Of a DNA stretch of 64,000 bases, positions 1-10,395 are shown one piece after another. A program made the translations under genes and the position numbers. Below the pieces are notes generated by a model that searched no databases, had not been told where the DNA came from, and saw nothing but the letters and a program-made list of their open reading frames with translations. The first letter of the stretch is position 1; the number at the start of each line of letters is the position of its first letter. This stretch comes from Brevibacterium limosum (GTDB lineage Bacteria; Actinomycetota; Actinomycetes; Actinomycetales; Brevibacteriaceae), in assembly GCF_011617705.1 (NCBI RefSeq), contig NZ_CP050154.1:3410001-3474000 (forward strand). Direction: 5' to 3'.

Positions 1-490
<490 letters not shown>

Positions 491-695
491 AAAATTATGT
501 TACGAATCAATCCCAGCAAGACAGCCAACCCCTCACGGGGTGAGAAGGTTGACCAAAAAATATCCCGACCAAACACACCATCCACCCATGTGATGCGGGA
601 GGTTCGGCGAAGAACCACCCACCAGGGTGAACCAGATGTTCGATCAGGTGATTGTCTCACCAGAAAAATACAATGTTCTGGCATCACAACTTGTT

Positions 696-730
696 CAAAC
701 AAACACGCTATTGGATTCTCAAACCACAAA
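696..730 (-). promoter_or_regulatory. rRNA leader antitermination-like element
   Basis: The minus strand reads GTGGTTTGAGAATCCAATAG followed by GTGTTTG-type repeats. This resembles the TTTGAGAACTCAATAG element that commonly precedes rRNA genes in high-GC Gram-positives and is thought to act in boxA-type antitermination. It lies about 210 nt upstream of the mature 16S end and downstream of the predicted promoter. The assignment is by resemblance only. Confidence 0.5.
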
Positions 731-903
731 CACACACCCATCACCACACCACACAAAAGCAGCGTGTTCACTGGGGGTATCAGTTTCATTTCTGGTTGCC
801 CACCCGGTGTTCTGAACTCTCGGATCAAACCGTGTTTGTCCTGGTCAGACCCGGTAGAAACTCTGTCTTAGCGACGTTGTTTCCGGCGGGGCAACGAGAT
901 ATA

Positions 904-933
904 ACTCTAGACCACCCCATCCGCACCGTGCAA
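904..933 (-). promoter_or_regulatory. Predicted rRNA operon promoter
   Basis: On the minus strand, TTGCAC (928-933) and TAGAGT (904-909) are separated by 18 bp, a sigma70/SigA-type arrangement. A start near 897 would give a leader of about 400 nt before 16S, normal for actinobacterial rrn operons. The stretch 491-1025 holds only this promoter and leader. Open frames here (for example 475-828 minus) overlap rRNA and leader and have no coding character. Confidence 0.5.
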
Positions 934-1025
934 ATCCAAAACCGACTTTCTCCACGTGACACCCACCACACGACCCACCGGGCCGTTTTCGCTTCCGGGA
1001 CTGCGCCCGGTGTTAGCGTCCTTCT

Positions 1026-2117
1026 ATGAACACGAAGCCCGATGATCAGTCATCTGCGTCTGTCTGTCCGTCCGGCTCACAGACCACACCAGTCAACGCA
1101 ACAGCCGGGGCCAGAGCGACTGCAGACGCCCCACAATCCGGGAGTCCGATCGCGGTCATTGCCGGGGCTTCGGGATTCATCGGCGGAGAAGTTCTCACTG
1201 CATTGCGGTCCTGGGGGTACGAGACTCGGACGATCGGCCGCTCCCCTGCCCGTTCCACCGTCACATGGGATGACCCGGACGGCATCGCTGGGCTCGTCGA
1301 TGGCTGCGACCTGCTCATCAACCTCGCCGGCCGCAGCGTCGGGTGTCGGTACAACGATGCGAATCGGCAGGAGATCTGGGACTCCCGCGTCCAGACGACT
1401 CGCACTCTCCATACGGCGGTGGCAGCCGCCTCGGCGCCGCCCCGTCTGTGGATCAACTCGAGCACGGCCACCATCTACCGCCACGCGATGGACCAGCCCC
1501 AGACTGAGGACGATGGCGACATCGGCGAGGGATTCTCGGTCGACATCGCGAAAGCCTGGGAGAAGGAGCTCTTCGCCGGATCTTTGCCGGCGACCAGACG
1601 AGTCGCGCTCCGGATGGCGATCGTGCTCGGTGACGGAGCGGCGTTGAACATGTTGGCCACCGCAGCCAGGTTCGGAGCCGGCGGAGCCCAGCATGAAGGG
1701 CGTTGGTTCCCGCACCGACGCTATCGCGGGATCGGCCCGGAGGCTTCAGGGCCGAGGGTCTGGCGGGGGCATCCCCCGACTCACGGGCGGCAGCGATTCA
1801 GCTGGGTTCATATCGAGGACGTGCTCCGCGCCATCCGTTTCATCGACGACCATGAGGAGCTCAGCGGCCCGATCAACATCTCGAACCCACAGGTCTCGGA
1901 CAACCGCTCGCTCATGACAGCGCTGCGCAAAGCGGTCCGTATGCCCGTAGGGATCCCCGCCCCGCGGTGGCTGCTCGAGACCGGAATGATCGTCCTGCGT
2001 CAGGAGTCGGAACTCGTGCTCAAGAGCCGGTGGGTGCTGCCCGCACGGCTCGAGGCTGCCGGATTCGACTTCAAATGGACCGATGTCGAGGCCGCCGCCA
2101 AGCACCTGCTGCGCTGA
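1026..2117 (+). CDS. NAD-dependent epimerase/dehydratase, TIGR01777/DUF1731 family
   Basis: The 363-residue protein is an extended SDR. After a polar N-terminus of about 38 residues comes the Rossmann motif GASGFIG (about 48-54), then NLAGRSVG typical of TIGR01777 proteins (YfcH, plant SulA homologues). The C-terminus (HPPTHGRQRFSWVHIEDV, then WLLE and VLPARLEAAGF) fits the DUF1731 tail. The substrate is unknown for the family. The gene diverges from the rRNA operon. No Shine-Dalgarno sequence precedes the ATG, but TAGCGT ends 6 nt before it, so a leaderless message is possible. A second, fused member of the same family lies at 8848-10248. The N-terminal extension is unusual, and the true start could be internal. 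Confidence 0.85.
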   Translation: MNTKPDDQSSASVCPSGSQTTPVNATAGARATADAPQSGSPIAVIAGASGFIGGEVLTALRSWGYETRTIGRSPARSTVTWDDPDGIAGLVDGCDLLINLAGRSVGCRYNDANRQEIWDSRVQTTRTLHTAVAAASAPPRLWINSSTATIYRHAMDQPQTEDDGDIGEGFSVDIAKAWEKELFAGSLPATRRVALRMAIVLGDGAALNMLATAARFGAGGAQHEGRWFPHRRYRGIGPEASGPRVWRGHPPTHGRQRFSWVHIEDVLRAIRFIDDHEELSGPINISNPQVSDNRSLMTALRKAVRMPVGIPAPRWLLETGMIVLRQESELVLKSRWVLPARLEAAGFDFKWTDVEAAAKHLLR

Positions 2118-2176
2118 GCTCGACGTCCGCTTCTCATCACCGGCTTGGTGAACCGGCCGACTCCTCGGGTGGACTA

Positions 2177-3088
2177 TCAGCCGGCGGCCGCCTCGGCGGG
2201 GATTCCCTGTTCGACGCAGTCTGCACAGTAGGGCTGCCGACCCTTCCCCGTGCATTCGGTGCACCTCAGGTACTGCTTGCGGCAGTCGAGGTTCGCACAA
2301 TTGACGAACTCCGGTGTCTTCTTCTCGCAGGACACACAGTGGCCGATCGACTCGACGTTGTCGCCGAACTCGACGTGCATGCGTTTGTCGAAGACGTAGA
2401 GAGAGCCGTCCCAGTAACCGGAGTTTCCGAAGGTCTCGCCGTAGCGGACGATTCCGCCGTCGAGCTGGTAGACCTCTTCGAACCCGCGGTTCTTCATAAG
2501 CACGGACAGGACCTCGCAGCGGATCCCGCCGGTGCAGTAGGTGACGACGGGTTTGTCCTTGAGGTCGTCGTACTTGCCGGATTCGATCTCGGCGATGAAG
2601 TCACGCGTGGTGTCCGTGTCGGGGACGATCGCGTCCCGGAACTTCCCGATCTGCGCTTCCATCGCATTGCGGCCGTCGAAGAAGACGACATCCTCGCCGC
2701 GTTCGTCGAGGAGTCTGTGCAGGGCTCCCGGTTTGAGGTGCTGGCCGCCGCCTCGGACTCCGTCTTCTGTCACGGTGATCTCGTCCGGTGTGCCGAAGGT
2801 GACCAGCTCCTTGCGCACCTTCACGCTCAGGCGCGGGAAGTCATCGCCCTGACCGTTCGACCATTTGATGTCCGCGCCCTTGAATGGCGCATAGGATTTC
2901 GTCGCCCGCACATACTGCTTCACGTCGAAGATGTCCCCGCCGACCGTGGCGTTGATGCCGTCCTCGGACACGATGATCCGCCCTTTGAGCCCAAGGCTCT
3001 CAGCCAGGGTGTGCTGCCACAGCTTGACCGCTTCGGGGTCGGACAGCGGGGTGAAGACATAGAACAGGACGATCTTGGGAGTTGCCAT
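2177..3088 (-). CDS. trhO: tRNA uridine(34) hydroxylase / rhodanese-domain protein TrhO
   Basis: The 303-residue protein begins [12 protein letters not shown], as TrhO (YceA) proteins do. An N-terminal acylphosphatase-like UPF0176 domain is followed by a rhodanese domain with the active loop [11 protein letters not shown] (Cys about 185). A C-terminal cysteine cluster ([23 protein letters not shown]) probably binds zinc. TrhO enzymes hydroxylate U34 of certain tRNAs using prephenate-derived chemistry. An ATG three codons upstream (3097) is possible, but the family start and the GGGGG run favour 3088. The gene converges on the epimerase at 1026. Confidence 0.93.
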   Translation of the reverse strand: MATPKIVLFYVFTPLSDPEAVKLWQHTLAESLGLKGRIIVSEDGINATVGGDIFDVKQYVRATKSYAPFKGADIKWSNGQGDDFPRLSVKVRKELVTFGTPDEITVTEDGVRGGGQHLKPGALHRLLDERGEDVVFFDGRNAMEAQIGKFRDAIVPDTDTTRDFIAEIESGKYDDLKDKPVVTYCTGGIRCEVLSVLMKNRGFEEVYQLDGGIVRYGETFGNSGYWDGSLYVFDKRMHVEFGDNVESIGHCVSCEKKTPEFVNCANLDCRKQYLRCTECTGKGRQPYCADCVEQGIPAEAAAG

Positions 3089-3318
3089 GACCCCCATTCT
3101 AATTGGGCTCGCCCAGTGCTCCCCTCGCCGAGGTGGCCGACCGTGGCCGTGTCAGTTCCCTGTCAGTCCGCCCCACCCCGTTCCCTGCCGGGCCGGGCCG
3201 CCCCGACCCGCGCCCGGGTGTCCGCGGGCCAGCCGTGGACGCACTTCGCCCGCGCAGTGGGGACACGGCTAAGATTGGGCGTGAGTGCCGTGTCGTATGA
3301 AAGGGCCCCTTAGAGGAC

Positions 3319-5703
3319 ATGTCGTCAAACCTCAGTTCTGCGGATTCCACGCAGGTCGATTCCGCGCAGGACAATGCGAAGCAGGTCAAGGAGACGGTCG
3401 AGTTCGCTGCGGCGAATCCCGATGTCGATCAGCCTTACGCCGATCTTGGCCTCAAGGCCGACGAATACGAGCAGATCAAGGAGATCCTCGGACGTCGCCC
3501 CACCTCGGCGGAGTTGGCCATGTACTCGGTCATGTGGTCCGAGCACTGCTCGTACAAGTCCTCGAAAGCCCACCTCTCGAAGTTCGGTGACAAAGTCACC
3601 GAGGACATGAAGAAGCACCTGCTCGTCGGCATCGGCGAGAACGCCGGCGTCGTCGACATCGGCGACGGCTGGGCCGTGACGTTCAAGGTCGAGAGCCACA
3701 ACAGCCCCAGCTTCGTCGAACCCCACCAGGGTGCGGCCACGGGTGTCGGCGGAATCGTGCGCGACATCATTTCCATGGGCGCCCGCCCGGTGGCCGTTAT
3801 GGATCAGCTGCGCTTCGGACGCATCGACCACCCGGACACTGCCCGCGTCCTCCACGGCGTCGTGGCAGGCATCAGCAACTACGGCAACTCCCTGGGTCTT
3901 CCCAACATCGGCGGCGAGACCGTCTTCGATCCCAGTTACCAGGGAAACCCCCTGGTCAACGCCCTGGCTGTCGGAGTCCTGCGGCATGAGGACATCCGCC
4001 TGGCCAATGCTTCGGGCAAGGGCAACAAGGTCGTCCTCTTCGGGGCCCGCACCGGTGGCGACGGCATCGGCGGCGCCTCGATCCTCGCATCCGAGTCCTT
4101 CGACGATTCGAAGCCCTCGAAGCGTCCTGCGGTGCAGGTCGGCGACCCCTTCGCCGAGAAGGTGCTCATCGAATGCTGCCTCGAACTCTTCCACGCCGGA
4201 GTCGTCGAAGGCATCCAGGACCTCGGTGCCGCGGGAATCTCCTGCGCCACCTCGGAGCTGGCCTCCAACGGCGACGGCGGAATGCACATCGCCCTCGACG
4301 ACGTGCTGCTGCGCGATGAGACGCTGACCCCTGAGGAGATCCTCATGTCGGAGTCGCAGGAGCGCATGATGGCCGTCGTCCGCCCCGACCGACTCGAGGA
4401 GTTCCTCGCGATCGTCGGCAAGTGGGAGGTCGAGACCTCCGTGCTCGGCGAGGTCACCGACACCGGCCGACTCATCATCGAATGGCGCGGCGATGTCATC
4501 GTCGACGTGCCCCCGCGCTCGGTCGCCCACGATGGCCCCGTCTACAACCGCCCCATGAACGCACCTGCTTGGACCGCCGAGGTGGCTGCCGACACCGTCG
4601 AGGCTTCGGGCCTGGCAAAGCCCGAGTCCGATGACGAGCTGCGCTCGACGATGCTGCAGCTCGCCGCATCCCCGAACCTGGCCTCGAAGTCGTGGATCAC
4701 CGCCCAGTACGACAAGTACGTTCAGGGCAATACCGCGCAGGCGTTCCCCGACGATGCCGGAGTCGTCCGCGTCGACGAGGAGACCGGACTGGGCGTGGCC
4801 ATCGCCACCGACGCCAACGGTCGCTACACGTTCCTCGACCCGGCCCGCGGAGCTCAGCTGGCACTGGCCGAGGCCTACCGCAACGTCTCCACCTCCGGTG
4901 CCGTCCCGCGCGCTGTCACAGACTGCCTGAACTTCGGATCGCCCGAGGATCCAGCGATCATGTGGCAGTTCGCGCAGGCAGTCGAAGGCCTCGCTGACGC
5001 CTGCAAGGACATGGGCATTCCCGTCACCGGCGGCAACGTGTCCCTGTACAACCAGACCGGCGGAGTCGCCATCCACCCGACACCGGTCGTCGGTGTGCTC
5101 GGCGTCTTCGACGACGTCAACCGCGCCACCCCGAGCGGGTGGCAGGAGCCCGGCCAGACCATCTACCTGCTCGGCACCACCGAGGCTGAGCTCGACGGTT
5201 CGGCGTGGGCAGACGTCACGGCCGACCACCTCGGCGGGGTTCCTCCGCAGTACAAGCCGGCGGCGGAGAAGGAACTCAGCGAGATCCTCATCAACGCCTC
5301 GCGCGACGGCATGATCGATGCCGCGCACGACCTGTCCGAGGGGGGCCTGTCGCAGGCGCTCGTCGAGTCCTGCCTGCGGTTCGACACGGGTGCGCGCATC
5401 TGGCTCGACGAGGTGTGCGAGCGTGACGGCGTCGACGTGTTCACCGCACTGTTCTCCGAATCGACGGCACGTGCGATCGTGGCTGTGCCGCGGTCGGAAG
5501 AGGTCCGGTTCAAGGACATGTGCACGGCCCGCCGGTTCCCGTTCGTGCGCATCGGCATGACCGATGCCGGCGATCCGGAGCCGAGTCTCGACATCGTCGA
5601 TCACTTCTCGATCGGCCTCGACGAACTGTGTGAGACCCACGAGGGCACCCTGCCGAACCAGTTCGGCGGAAGCGTTGCGGCGGTGACCGAAACCGCGGTC
5701 TGA
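3319..5703 (+). CDS. purL: Phosphoribosylformylglycinamidine synthase, large subunit
   Basis: The 794-residue protein matches the small-type PurL of PurS/PurQ/PurL complexes, which converts FGAR, ATP and glutamine-derived ammonia to FGAM in purine synthesis. Visible hallmarks are [50 protein letters not shown] and [17 protein letters not shown] ribosome binding site lies 6-7 nt before the ATG. TAAGAT at 3270-3275 is a plausible -10, giving a short leader. purS and purQ are not adjacent in this window. The N-terminus carries about 35 extra polar residues compared with many homologues. The 3' end is followed by a strong terminator. Confidence 0.97.
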   Translation: MSSNLSSADSTQVDSAQDNAKQVKETVEFAAANPDVDQPYADLGLKADEYEQIKEILGRRPTSAELAMYSVMWSEHCSYKSSKAHLSKFGDKVTEDMKKHLLVGIGENAGVVDIGDGWAVTFKVESHNSPSFVEPHQGAATGVGGIVRDIISMGARPVAVMDQLRFGRIDHPDTARVLHGVVAGISNYGNSLGLPNIGGETVFDPSYQGNPLVNALAVGVLRHEDIRLANASGKGNKVVLFGARTGGDGIGGASILASESFDDSKPSKRPAVQVGDPFAEKVLIECCLELFHAGVVEGIQDLGAAGISCATSELASNGDGGMHIALDDVLLRDETLTPEEILMSESQERMMAVVRPDRLEEFLAIVGKWEVETSVLGEVTDTGRLIIEWRGDVIVDVPPRSVAHDGPVYNRPMNAPAWTAEVAADTVEASGLAKPESDDELRSTMLQLAASPNLASKSWITAQYDKYVQGNTAQAFPDDAGVVRVDEETGLGVAIATDANGRYTFLDPARGAQLALAEAYRNVSTSGAVPRAVTDCLNFGSPEDPAIMWQFAQAVEGLADACKDMGIPVTGGNVSLYNQTGGVAIHPTPVVGVLGVFDDVNRATPSGWQEPGQTIYLLGTTEAELDGSAWADVTADHLGGVPPQYKPAAEKELSEILINASRDGMIDAAHDLSEGGLSQALVESCLRFDTGARIWLDEVCERDGVDVFTALFSESTARAIVAVPRSEEVRFKDMCTARRFPFVRIGMTDAGDPEPSLDIVDHFSIGLDELCETHEGTLPNQFGGSVAAVTETAV

Positions 5704-5735
5704 GCGATTACCACCGACCACTGATGCCGGGACGG

Positions 5736-5793
5736 CCCCTCAGCCTCGACATGACCAGCTGCAATTGGTCTTCTCGAGGCTGAGGGGTCTTTT
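5736..5793 (+). terminator. Rho-independent terminator of purL
   Basis: CCCCTCAGCCTCGA (5736-5749) pairs perfectly with TCGAGGCTGAGGGG (5774-5787). A TCTTTT tract follows on the plus strand. It begins about 33 nt after the purL stop codon. Confidence 0.9.
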
Positions 5794-5855
5794 CGCTGTC
5801 GCCCTGTGCCAGGACGACCCGGTCGATGCGGAAGCTAGCAGGATGAGTCTGAAGC

Positions 5856-6374
5856 CTACTCCGGGTTCGCGCCCACGTTGCTGCGGCGCCATCGATCGCG
5901 CAGCGGTCCGACTATGCCCCAGACGAGCGCAGTGAAGAGGGCGACGATCGTCCAATAGATCAGCCAGAACGAATCCGACCAGCCCGCGATCGCCATTCCG
6001 ACTGCCAGCAGGGCAATGGTGATCGCCGAGGCGGTCAGACACCGCAGCCAGTACGCGGAACTGGTCCGGTCCGGCACCGGCGCGTCCTCGACGGCGGTGG
6101 AGTGCTTCTTCGCGAAACGCCGGTCGACGCGGGCGATGGCCTCAGGTCCGAACACGATGGAGAAGCCGACGTAGAACGCGGCCATTCCGTGGCTGAAGTC
6201 CGACGCTGCTCCCCGGTGCAGATCGATGTACGTCAGGACGATGATGACGATGTCGATGATGGGAGTGGCAACGAGGAGAACCGTCGAGGCCGCGCGCCAT
6301 CGCAGCAGGTACCTGGCGCACACTCCGGCAAGCAGGAAGATCCAGAACAGCGCTTCACCGGCGAGTATGAACAA
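5856..6374 (-). CDS. Four-helix integral membrane protein, unknown function
   Basis: The 172-residue protein has two N-terminal membrane helices (about residues 3-22 and 30-48) and a polar stretch with a hydrophobic segment near 62-80. Two C-terminal helices follow (about 112-131 and 135-155). The tail is short and basic (GPLRDRWRRSN). The layout resembles small membrane proteins of the YmcC type in Gram-positives, but I do not recognise a defined family. Its 3' end faces purL. The only neighbour on the same strand is another membrane protein 57 bp upstream, so the two could be co-transcribed. Confidence 0.7.
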   Translation of the reverse strand: MFILAGEALFWIFLLAGVCARYLLRWRAASTVLLVATPIIDIVIIVLTYIDLHRGAASDFSHGMAAFYVGFSIVFGPEAIARVDRRFAKKHSTAVEDAPVPDRTSSAYWLRCLTASAITIALLAVGMAIAGWSDSFWLIYWTIVALFTALVWGIVGPLRDRWRRSNVGANPE

Positions 6375-6431
6375 ACAGCATCGGGTTCCTCGCTCAATTA
6401 CGTGGGTTTCTCGTGTCTCGCTCGTCCGAAT

Positions 6432-7373
6432 CTAGTGATGAGGGTTCGACCACTGTTCGGGCCCCGGCCGCCACTGATTCGGATCGGGCTGGATTGTGTG
6501 ACCCGATGGCGGATACGGCTGCGGCGCGTAGCCCTGCTGAGGGACGGGCCCCGGCCGGCTCGGCGGTGGTGCCGTTCCCCCGCTCACTCGACCGAGCAGA
6601 TGACAGAGCCCGAGAACCCCGAAAGTGACGGCCAGCCACACAGCTTGCACGACTACTGTGACCATGAGTCCCCCGGCCAATTGAGCAGCCAGCATCTGAT
6701 CGAACAGCGAGTTGACGACGTTCAGCACCACTGCGATGGCGACGGCGATGACGAGGATCCACCACCGGCGGTTGCGGGCGACGTTCCATCCGCAGAAGAC
6801 TGCGGACAGATAGAACCCGCTCACGACGCCCTGGATGACCGTCATGGTCAGCATCGAATCAGTTGGTCCGGCTCCGCTCATACCCACGATCGCCGACATC
6901 AGCGGACTGAGGACCAGCAGGGCGAGGCAGCCGACCACGAAGATCGCAGCCCCGACTGACCTGCGCACCCACGTCGTGTTCTTCACCAGCAGGATGGCGA
7001 TCGTGCCGAGGACAAGCCGCAGGCATCCGGCCACGATCGTTCCGACGCTGAATAGAACGATGGTGTCCTGTCCTCCGGTGAAGCTCATCGGGGCCAGCAC
7101 CAGCGCCGGGAGCGCTCCGACGATGAGCGCTGCCCAGAACAGCGACCGCGCGAGCCATCCGGGATGCCGGGACACTGCCGTATGCGACATGACTGACGTA
7201 CCCGGTGCGGTCTGCGTGCTGGATGGTGCCTGCATTCTCGATGGCACCGGAGGATGTGGTGGCGCCGGAGGGTAAGCGTACGGATCTGATCCGTGCGAAT
7301 CTGCTGCGTGTGATGGCGGCTGATGCGGATTCGACCGGCGTTGTCCATCTTGGCCGTGCTGTCCAATGCTCAT
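6432..7373 (-). CDS. Multi-pass membrane protein with proline-rich tails, unknown function
   Basis: The 313-residue protein has a Pro/His/Ser-rich N-terminal region (about 1-70) and six or so hydrophobic helices (about 75-270). Helices such as ILVIAVAIAVVLNVV and LMVTVVVQAVWLAVTFGVLG are visible. A Pro/Gly/Gln-rich C-terminal tail (QQGYAPQPYPPSG) follows. Such disordered proline-rich tails are common in actinobacterial membrane proteins. No enzymatic motif is visible and I do not recognise a family. Its start lies 38 bp from the palindrome at 7411-7422, which it may share with the divergent methyltransferase gene. Confidence 0.7.
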   Translation of the reverse strand: MSIGQHGQDGQRRSNPHQPPSHAADSHGSDPYAYPPAPPHPPVPSRMQAPSSTQTAPGTSVMSHTAVSRHPGWLARSLFWAALIVGALPALVLAPMSFTGGQDTIVLFSVGTIVAGCLRLVLGTIAILLVKNTTWVRRSVGAAIFVVGCLALLVLSPLMSAIVGMSGAGPTDSMLTMTVIQGVVSGFYLSAVFCGWNVARNRRWWILVIAVAIAVVLNVVNSLFDQMLAAQLAGGLMVTVVVQAVWLAVTFGVLGLCHLLGRVSGGTAPPPSRPGPVPQQGYAPQPYPPSGHTIQPDPNQWRPGPEQWSNPHH

Positions 7374-7382
7374 AGCCCCACC

Positions 7383-7426
7383 CTACGGTCCATCCGCGCT
7401 GGACACTCGAGGTCACGTGACCGTAG
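7383..7426. promoter_or_regulatory. Nested palindrome in divergent intergenic region (candidate operator)
   Basis: The 12-bp perfect palindrome GGTCACGTGACC lies at 7411-7422. It overlaps the right arm of a second inverted repeat, CTACGGTC (7383-7390) with GACCGTAG (7419-7426). It sits between the membrane protein gene (minus) and the MetE-like gene (plus). The regulator is unknown. Confidence 0.4.
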
Positions 7427-7551
7427 ATGACACCGACCGCACATGCACGACTGCGAATGTGATTGCCTGAAGAAGAACGATGCGGCTTTCGCCGGCAACG
7501 GTCTCAGAAGCGCAGACGAACGACACGACGATCAAGGAAGAGGAGTCAGTC

Positions 7552-8781
7552 ATGGCGACGATTCGCACATCCCATGCGGGATCCTTACCCCGCACACCCG
7601 AACTCATCGAGGCCAACAAGGTCAAGCAGGCGCAGAACACCGCCCGTCTGGCCGGTGAGTCCGTGTCGCAGGAGCAGGAGCAGGAATTCGACGAGTTGCT
7701 GACCGCCAGCGTCACCGACCTCGTCAAGCGTCAGAAGGATCTGGGCATTTCGCTGCCCAACGACGGCGAGTACGGTCACGCCATGGCCGCTGACTTCGAC
7801 TACGGCGCTTGGTGGCACTATTCGTTCGCCCGCACCGGTGGGCTCGAACTCCACGACATCGACCTGTGGGAGATCCCTGCGAACCGCTCGACGCCGGGCA
7901 ATATCGTGCTCACGAGCATGCCCGACCGCCGCGACCGCAACCTCTTCCCGAACGTCTACACGGACCCGAAGGCCGGCACCGACACCGGGACCCAGCCCCA
8001 GTTCCCGAAGGCGACGGGTCCGATCAGCTACATCGGTCAGGACCAGGTCAACCGCGATATTGCGAACCTCAAGGCCGGTCTGGCCGCCGCGGGCTACGAC
8101 GAGCGCGCCGGCTACATCAATGCGCTCTCCCCCGGATCGGCATCGCGCATCGCCGACGAGCACTACTCGAGCGATGAGGAGTTCATCTGGGCATGGGCCG
8201 ATGTGCTGCGGGAGGAATACCTCGCCATCACCGAGGCGGGGCTGACCGTCCAGATCGACGATCCCTCCCTGGCCGAGAACTTCGACCAGATCAATCCGGA
8301 ACCGTCTTTCGATGACTACCGGGCGTTCATCCAGGTCCGCATCGACGCACTCAACCATGCGCTGCGGGGTATCGACCCGGCTCAGGTGCGTGTGCACACC
8401 TGTTGGGGTTCGTGGCACGGACCGCACGTCACCGACCTGCCGTTCATCGAGATCGTCGACCAGGTGCTGTCGATCAACGCCGCCGGCATCACCTTCGAAG
8501 CCGCGAACGTCAGGCATGAGCACGAATGGCGGATCTGGGAAGAGAAGAAACTGCCAGAGGGCAAGTACATCATTCCCGGAATCGTCTCCCACTCGACCAA
8601 TGTCGTCGAGCACCCCGAGCTCGTCGCCGAACGCATCGGTCGGTTCGCTGGTCTCGTCGGCCCGGAGAACGTCGTGGCCTCCACCGACTGCGGCCTGGGC
8701 GGACGCGTCCACCCGGACATCGCCGTCGCGAAGCTGCAGTCTCTGACCGAAGGTGCCGAGATCGCCTCGAAGCGCTTCTGA
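7552..8781 (+). CDS. Cobalamin-independent methionine synthase-family methyltransferase (MetE C-terminal domain only)
   Basis: The 409-residue protein has only the catalytic (C-terminal) half of MetE. The opening MATIRTSHAGSLPR and the zinc-site residues His282, Cys284 (VHTCWG), Glu316 (ITFEAAN) and Cys380 (STDCGLG) are all present. Single-domain relatives include epoxyalkane:CoM transferase and core-MetE proteins that use other methyl donors. The absent N-terminal half argues against ordinary folate-dependent methionine synthesis, and the real thiol and methyl substrates are unknown. The start is set by AAGAGGAG about 8 nt before the ATG. An in-frame ATG upstream at 7480 lacks this signal. 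A hairpin terminator follows. Confidence 0.88.
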   Translation: MATIRTSHAGSLPRTPELIEANKVKQAQNTARLAGESVSQEQEQEFDELLTASVTDLVKRQKDLGISLPNDGEYGHAMAADFDYGAWWHYSFARTGGLELHDIDLWEIPANRSTPGNIVLTSMPDRRDRNLFPNVYTDPKAGTDTGTQPQFPKATGPISYIGQDQVNRDIANLKAGLAAAGYDERAGYINALSPGSASRIADEHYSSDEEFIWAWADVLREEYLAITEAGLTVQIDDPSLAENFDQINPEPSFDDYRAFIQVRIDALNHALRGIDPAQVRVHTCWGSWHGPHVTDLPFIEIVDQVLSINAAGITFEAANVRHEHEWRIWEEKKLPEGKYIIPGIVSHSTNVVEHPELVAERIGRFAGLVGPENVVASTDCGLGGRVHPDIAVAKLQSLTEGAEIASKRF

Positions 8782-8804
8782 CCAACACCGTCAGAAACAC
8801 CGGT

Positions 8805-8838
8805 CCCCTCCGCTCGGCATCCGCGCCGAGCGGAGGGG
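8805..8838. terminator. Bidirectional hairpin terminator
   Basis: CCCCTCCGCTCGG (8805-8817) pairs perfectly with CCGAGCGGAGGGG (8826-8838) around an 8-nt loop. It lies between two convergent genes ending at 8781 (plus) and 8848 (minus). A short T-rich stretch follows on the plus strand. Confidence 0.8.
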
Positions 8839-8847
8839 ATCTCTGTA

Positions 8848-10248
8848 TTACGCCCCTCCGCCGAGCTCCTCGTCGAAGCAATCTGCCAACGTCGGGTGGG
8901 CGAACTGGTAGCCGGTCTCTTCGAGCTTCTCCGGCACCACTCTCTGATCCGCCAGCGCAAGCTCCTTCGCCCCGTCGCGTCCGAGCATAAGCTCGGTGAT
9001 GAAACCGGGCGTCGGGATCCAGGCGGGGCGACGCAGGTGGGCGGCGAGCGCCTCGGCGAATTCAGCCTGCGAAACGAGATCAGGGGCGACAGCGTTCACC
9101 GGTCCCCGCACATAGTCGTAGAGGACGGCGTGCACATACGCGCGCGCCACGTCGTCGAGGGAGATCCAAGCCAGGGCCTGCTCTCCGCTGCCCAGCCGAC
9201 CCCCGGCGCCGGCGAGGAACAGCGGCGCCTGCAGTTTGAGCAGACCGCCCAGGGAGCTGAGCACGACTCCGGTACGGATCGACACCCGCCGGATCCCTGC
9301 GTCCTCGACACCGGCCGCCGCCTCTTCCCACTTCTGGCACAACTCGGCGAGGAATCCCTCGCCGGCCGGTCCGGTCTCGTCGACAGGTTCGTCGGCCTTG
9401 GCCCCGTAATAGCCGACCGCAGAGGCGCAGACGAAGACCGACGGGCGCTTCGCCTCGGGCAGACCGCGCATCGTTTCGACGAGCAGCCTCGTCGAGTCGA
9501 TGCGGGAGGACCAGATCTCGTCCTTCGCATGCTTGGTGAACCGAGTGGCGATGGATCGCCCGCCGAGGTGGACCACCGCATCCGCCCACGCGAGGTCCCG
9601 TGGATTGAGGATTCCCAGATCCGGATTCCAATGCACCTCGTACGGGAACTTCGGGGTCTCGCGCACGAGGAGCCGGACGAAATGTCCGGCGGTGGAGAAC
9701 AGGGCGGCCACCTGGCGTCCGATCATTCCGCTGCCGCCGGCGATGAGGATGTGTTTGCCCTTCTTCCGCGTCAGCAGGGGCGCGTTCGTGGATTCGAGGA
9801 AGTCGATGTCCATGAGCATCCGCTTGCGACGAGCGTCGAAGGTGGCCTCAAGGTAGCGGGTGAGGCCCCGATCGATGACGTCGAAGCCCTGGGGAGCCAT
9901 GGAGAATTCGATGTGGTCGTCGATCTTCGTCCCGCCGGCGACCGACGTGAACTCGTGCGTGTGCTTCCATTGGCTCAGCGGTCCTTTCTTCAGCTCGTCG
10001 ACGAAGGAGAACCGCGACGGGCCTTCCGAGTGCACGGAGCTGAATGGCCGTCGTACGAGCCCGTAGGTGCCGGGCACGCTCGTCTTCACCTGCGCCACCG
10101 AGCCCGGAGCGATCGGAGGATAGCTCTCTTCGACGATCTCCTGCGCCCAATGCGGTGAGAGACGTGTCAGCGCTCCTGGCTGAGCATGCCAGTCGTAGGT
10201 GGTCTCCGCGCCGAGCGGAACTTCAGATGTCGACTCAAAGATGGTCAT
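8848..10248 (-). CDS. SRPBCC-domain / TIGR01777 epimerase fusion protein
   Basis: The 466-residue protein starts at MTIFESTSEVPLG, where GGAGGGA precedes the ATG. Residues 1-150 form an SRPBCC (START-like, YfjF-type) ligand-binding domain. Residues from about 160 form an SDR epimerase with ILIAGGSGMIGRQVA and VVHLGGRSIATRF. The tail with VVPEKLEETGYQFAHPTL matches DUF1731. This fusion is known in Actinobacteria. A substrate has not been assigned, and coupling of lipid-like ligand binding to NAD(P) chemistry is inference. It is the second TIGR01777 protein in 10 kb. Confidence 0.87.
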   Translation of the reverse strand: MTIFESTSEVPLGAETTYDWHAQPGALTRLSPHWAQEIVEESYPPIAPGSVAQVKTSVPGTYGLVRRPFSSVHSEGPSRFSFVDELKKGPLSQWKHTHEFTSVAGGTKIDDHIEFSMAPQGFDVIDRGLTRYLEATFDARRKRMLMDIDFLESTNAPLLTRKKGKHILIAGGSGMIGRQVAALFSTAGHFVRLLVRETPKFPYEVHWNPDLGILNPRDLAWADAVVHLGGRSIATRFTKHAKDEIWSSRIDSTRLLVETMRGLPEAKRPSVFVCASAVGYYGAKADEPVDETGPAGEGFLAELCQKWEEAAAGVEDAGIRRVSIRTGVVLSSLGGLLKLQAPLFLAGAGGRLGSGEQALAWISLDDVARAYVHAVLYDYVRGPVNAVAPDLVSQAEFAEALAAHLRRPAWIPTPGFITELMLGRDGAKELALADQRVVPEKLEETGYQFAHPTLADCFDEELGGGA

Positions 10249-10395
10249 AGCATCCCTCCTACCTCGAATGATGCCACCCGTTTCTGAGAATGTGACCCGC
10301 AACTCACCTAAGACCAGGTGAATTGTTCTCGCCGAGGCGGCTCACCCTCACAGCCGACCTGCTCCGGCCGTCCGGCGGGGCCCCGAAACCTGCTT

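Noticed and set aside
1967-3313. 448-codon plus-strand frame over trhO
   Set aside because: Shadow frame; trhO on the minus strand has a full family match.
3325-5721. 798-codon open frame antisense to purL
   Set aside because: Mirror frame of a high-GC gene. Composition is His/Arg/Asp-rich with no fold; purL itself is unambiguous.
8896-10158. 420-codon plus-strand frame across the SRPBCC-epimerase gene
   Set aside because: Antisense shadow. The minus-strand protein carries clear motifs.
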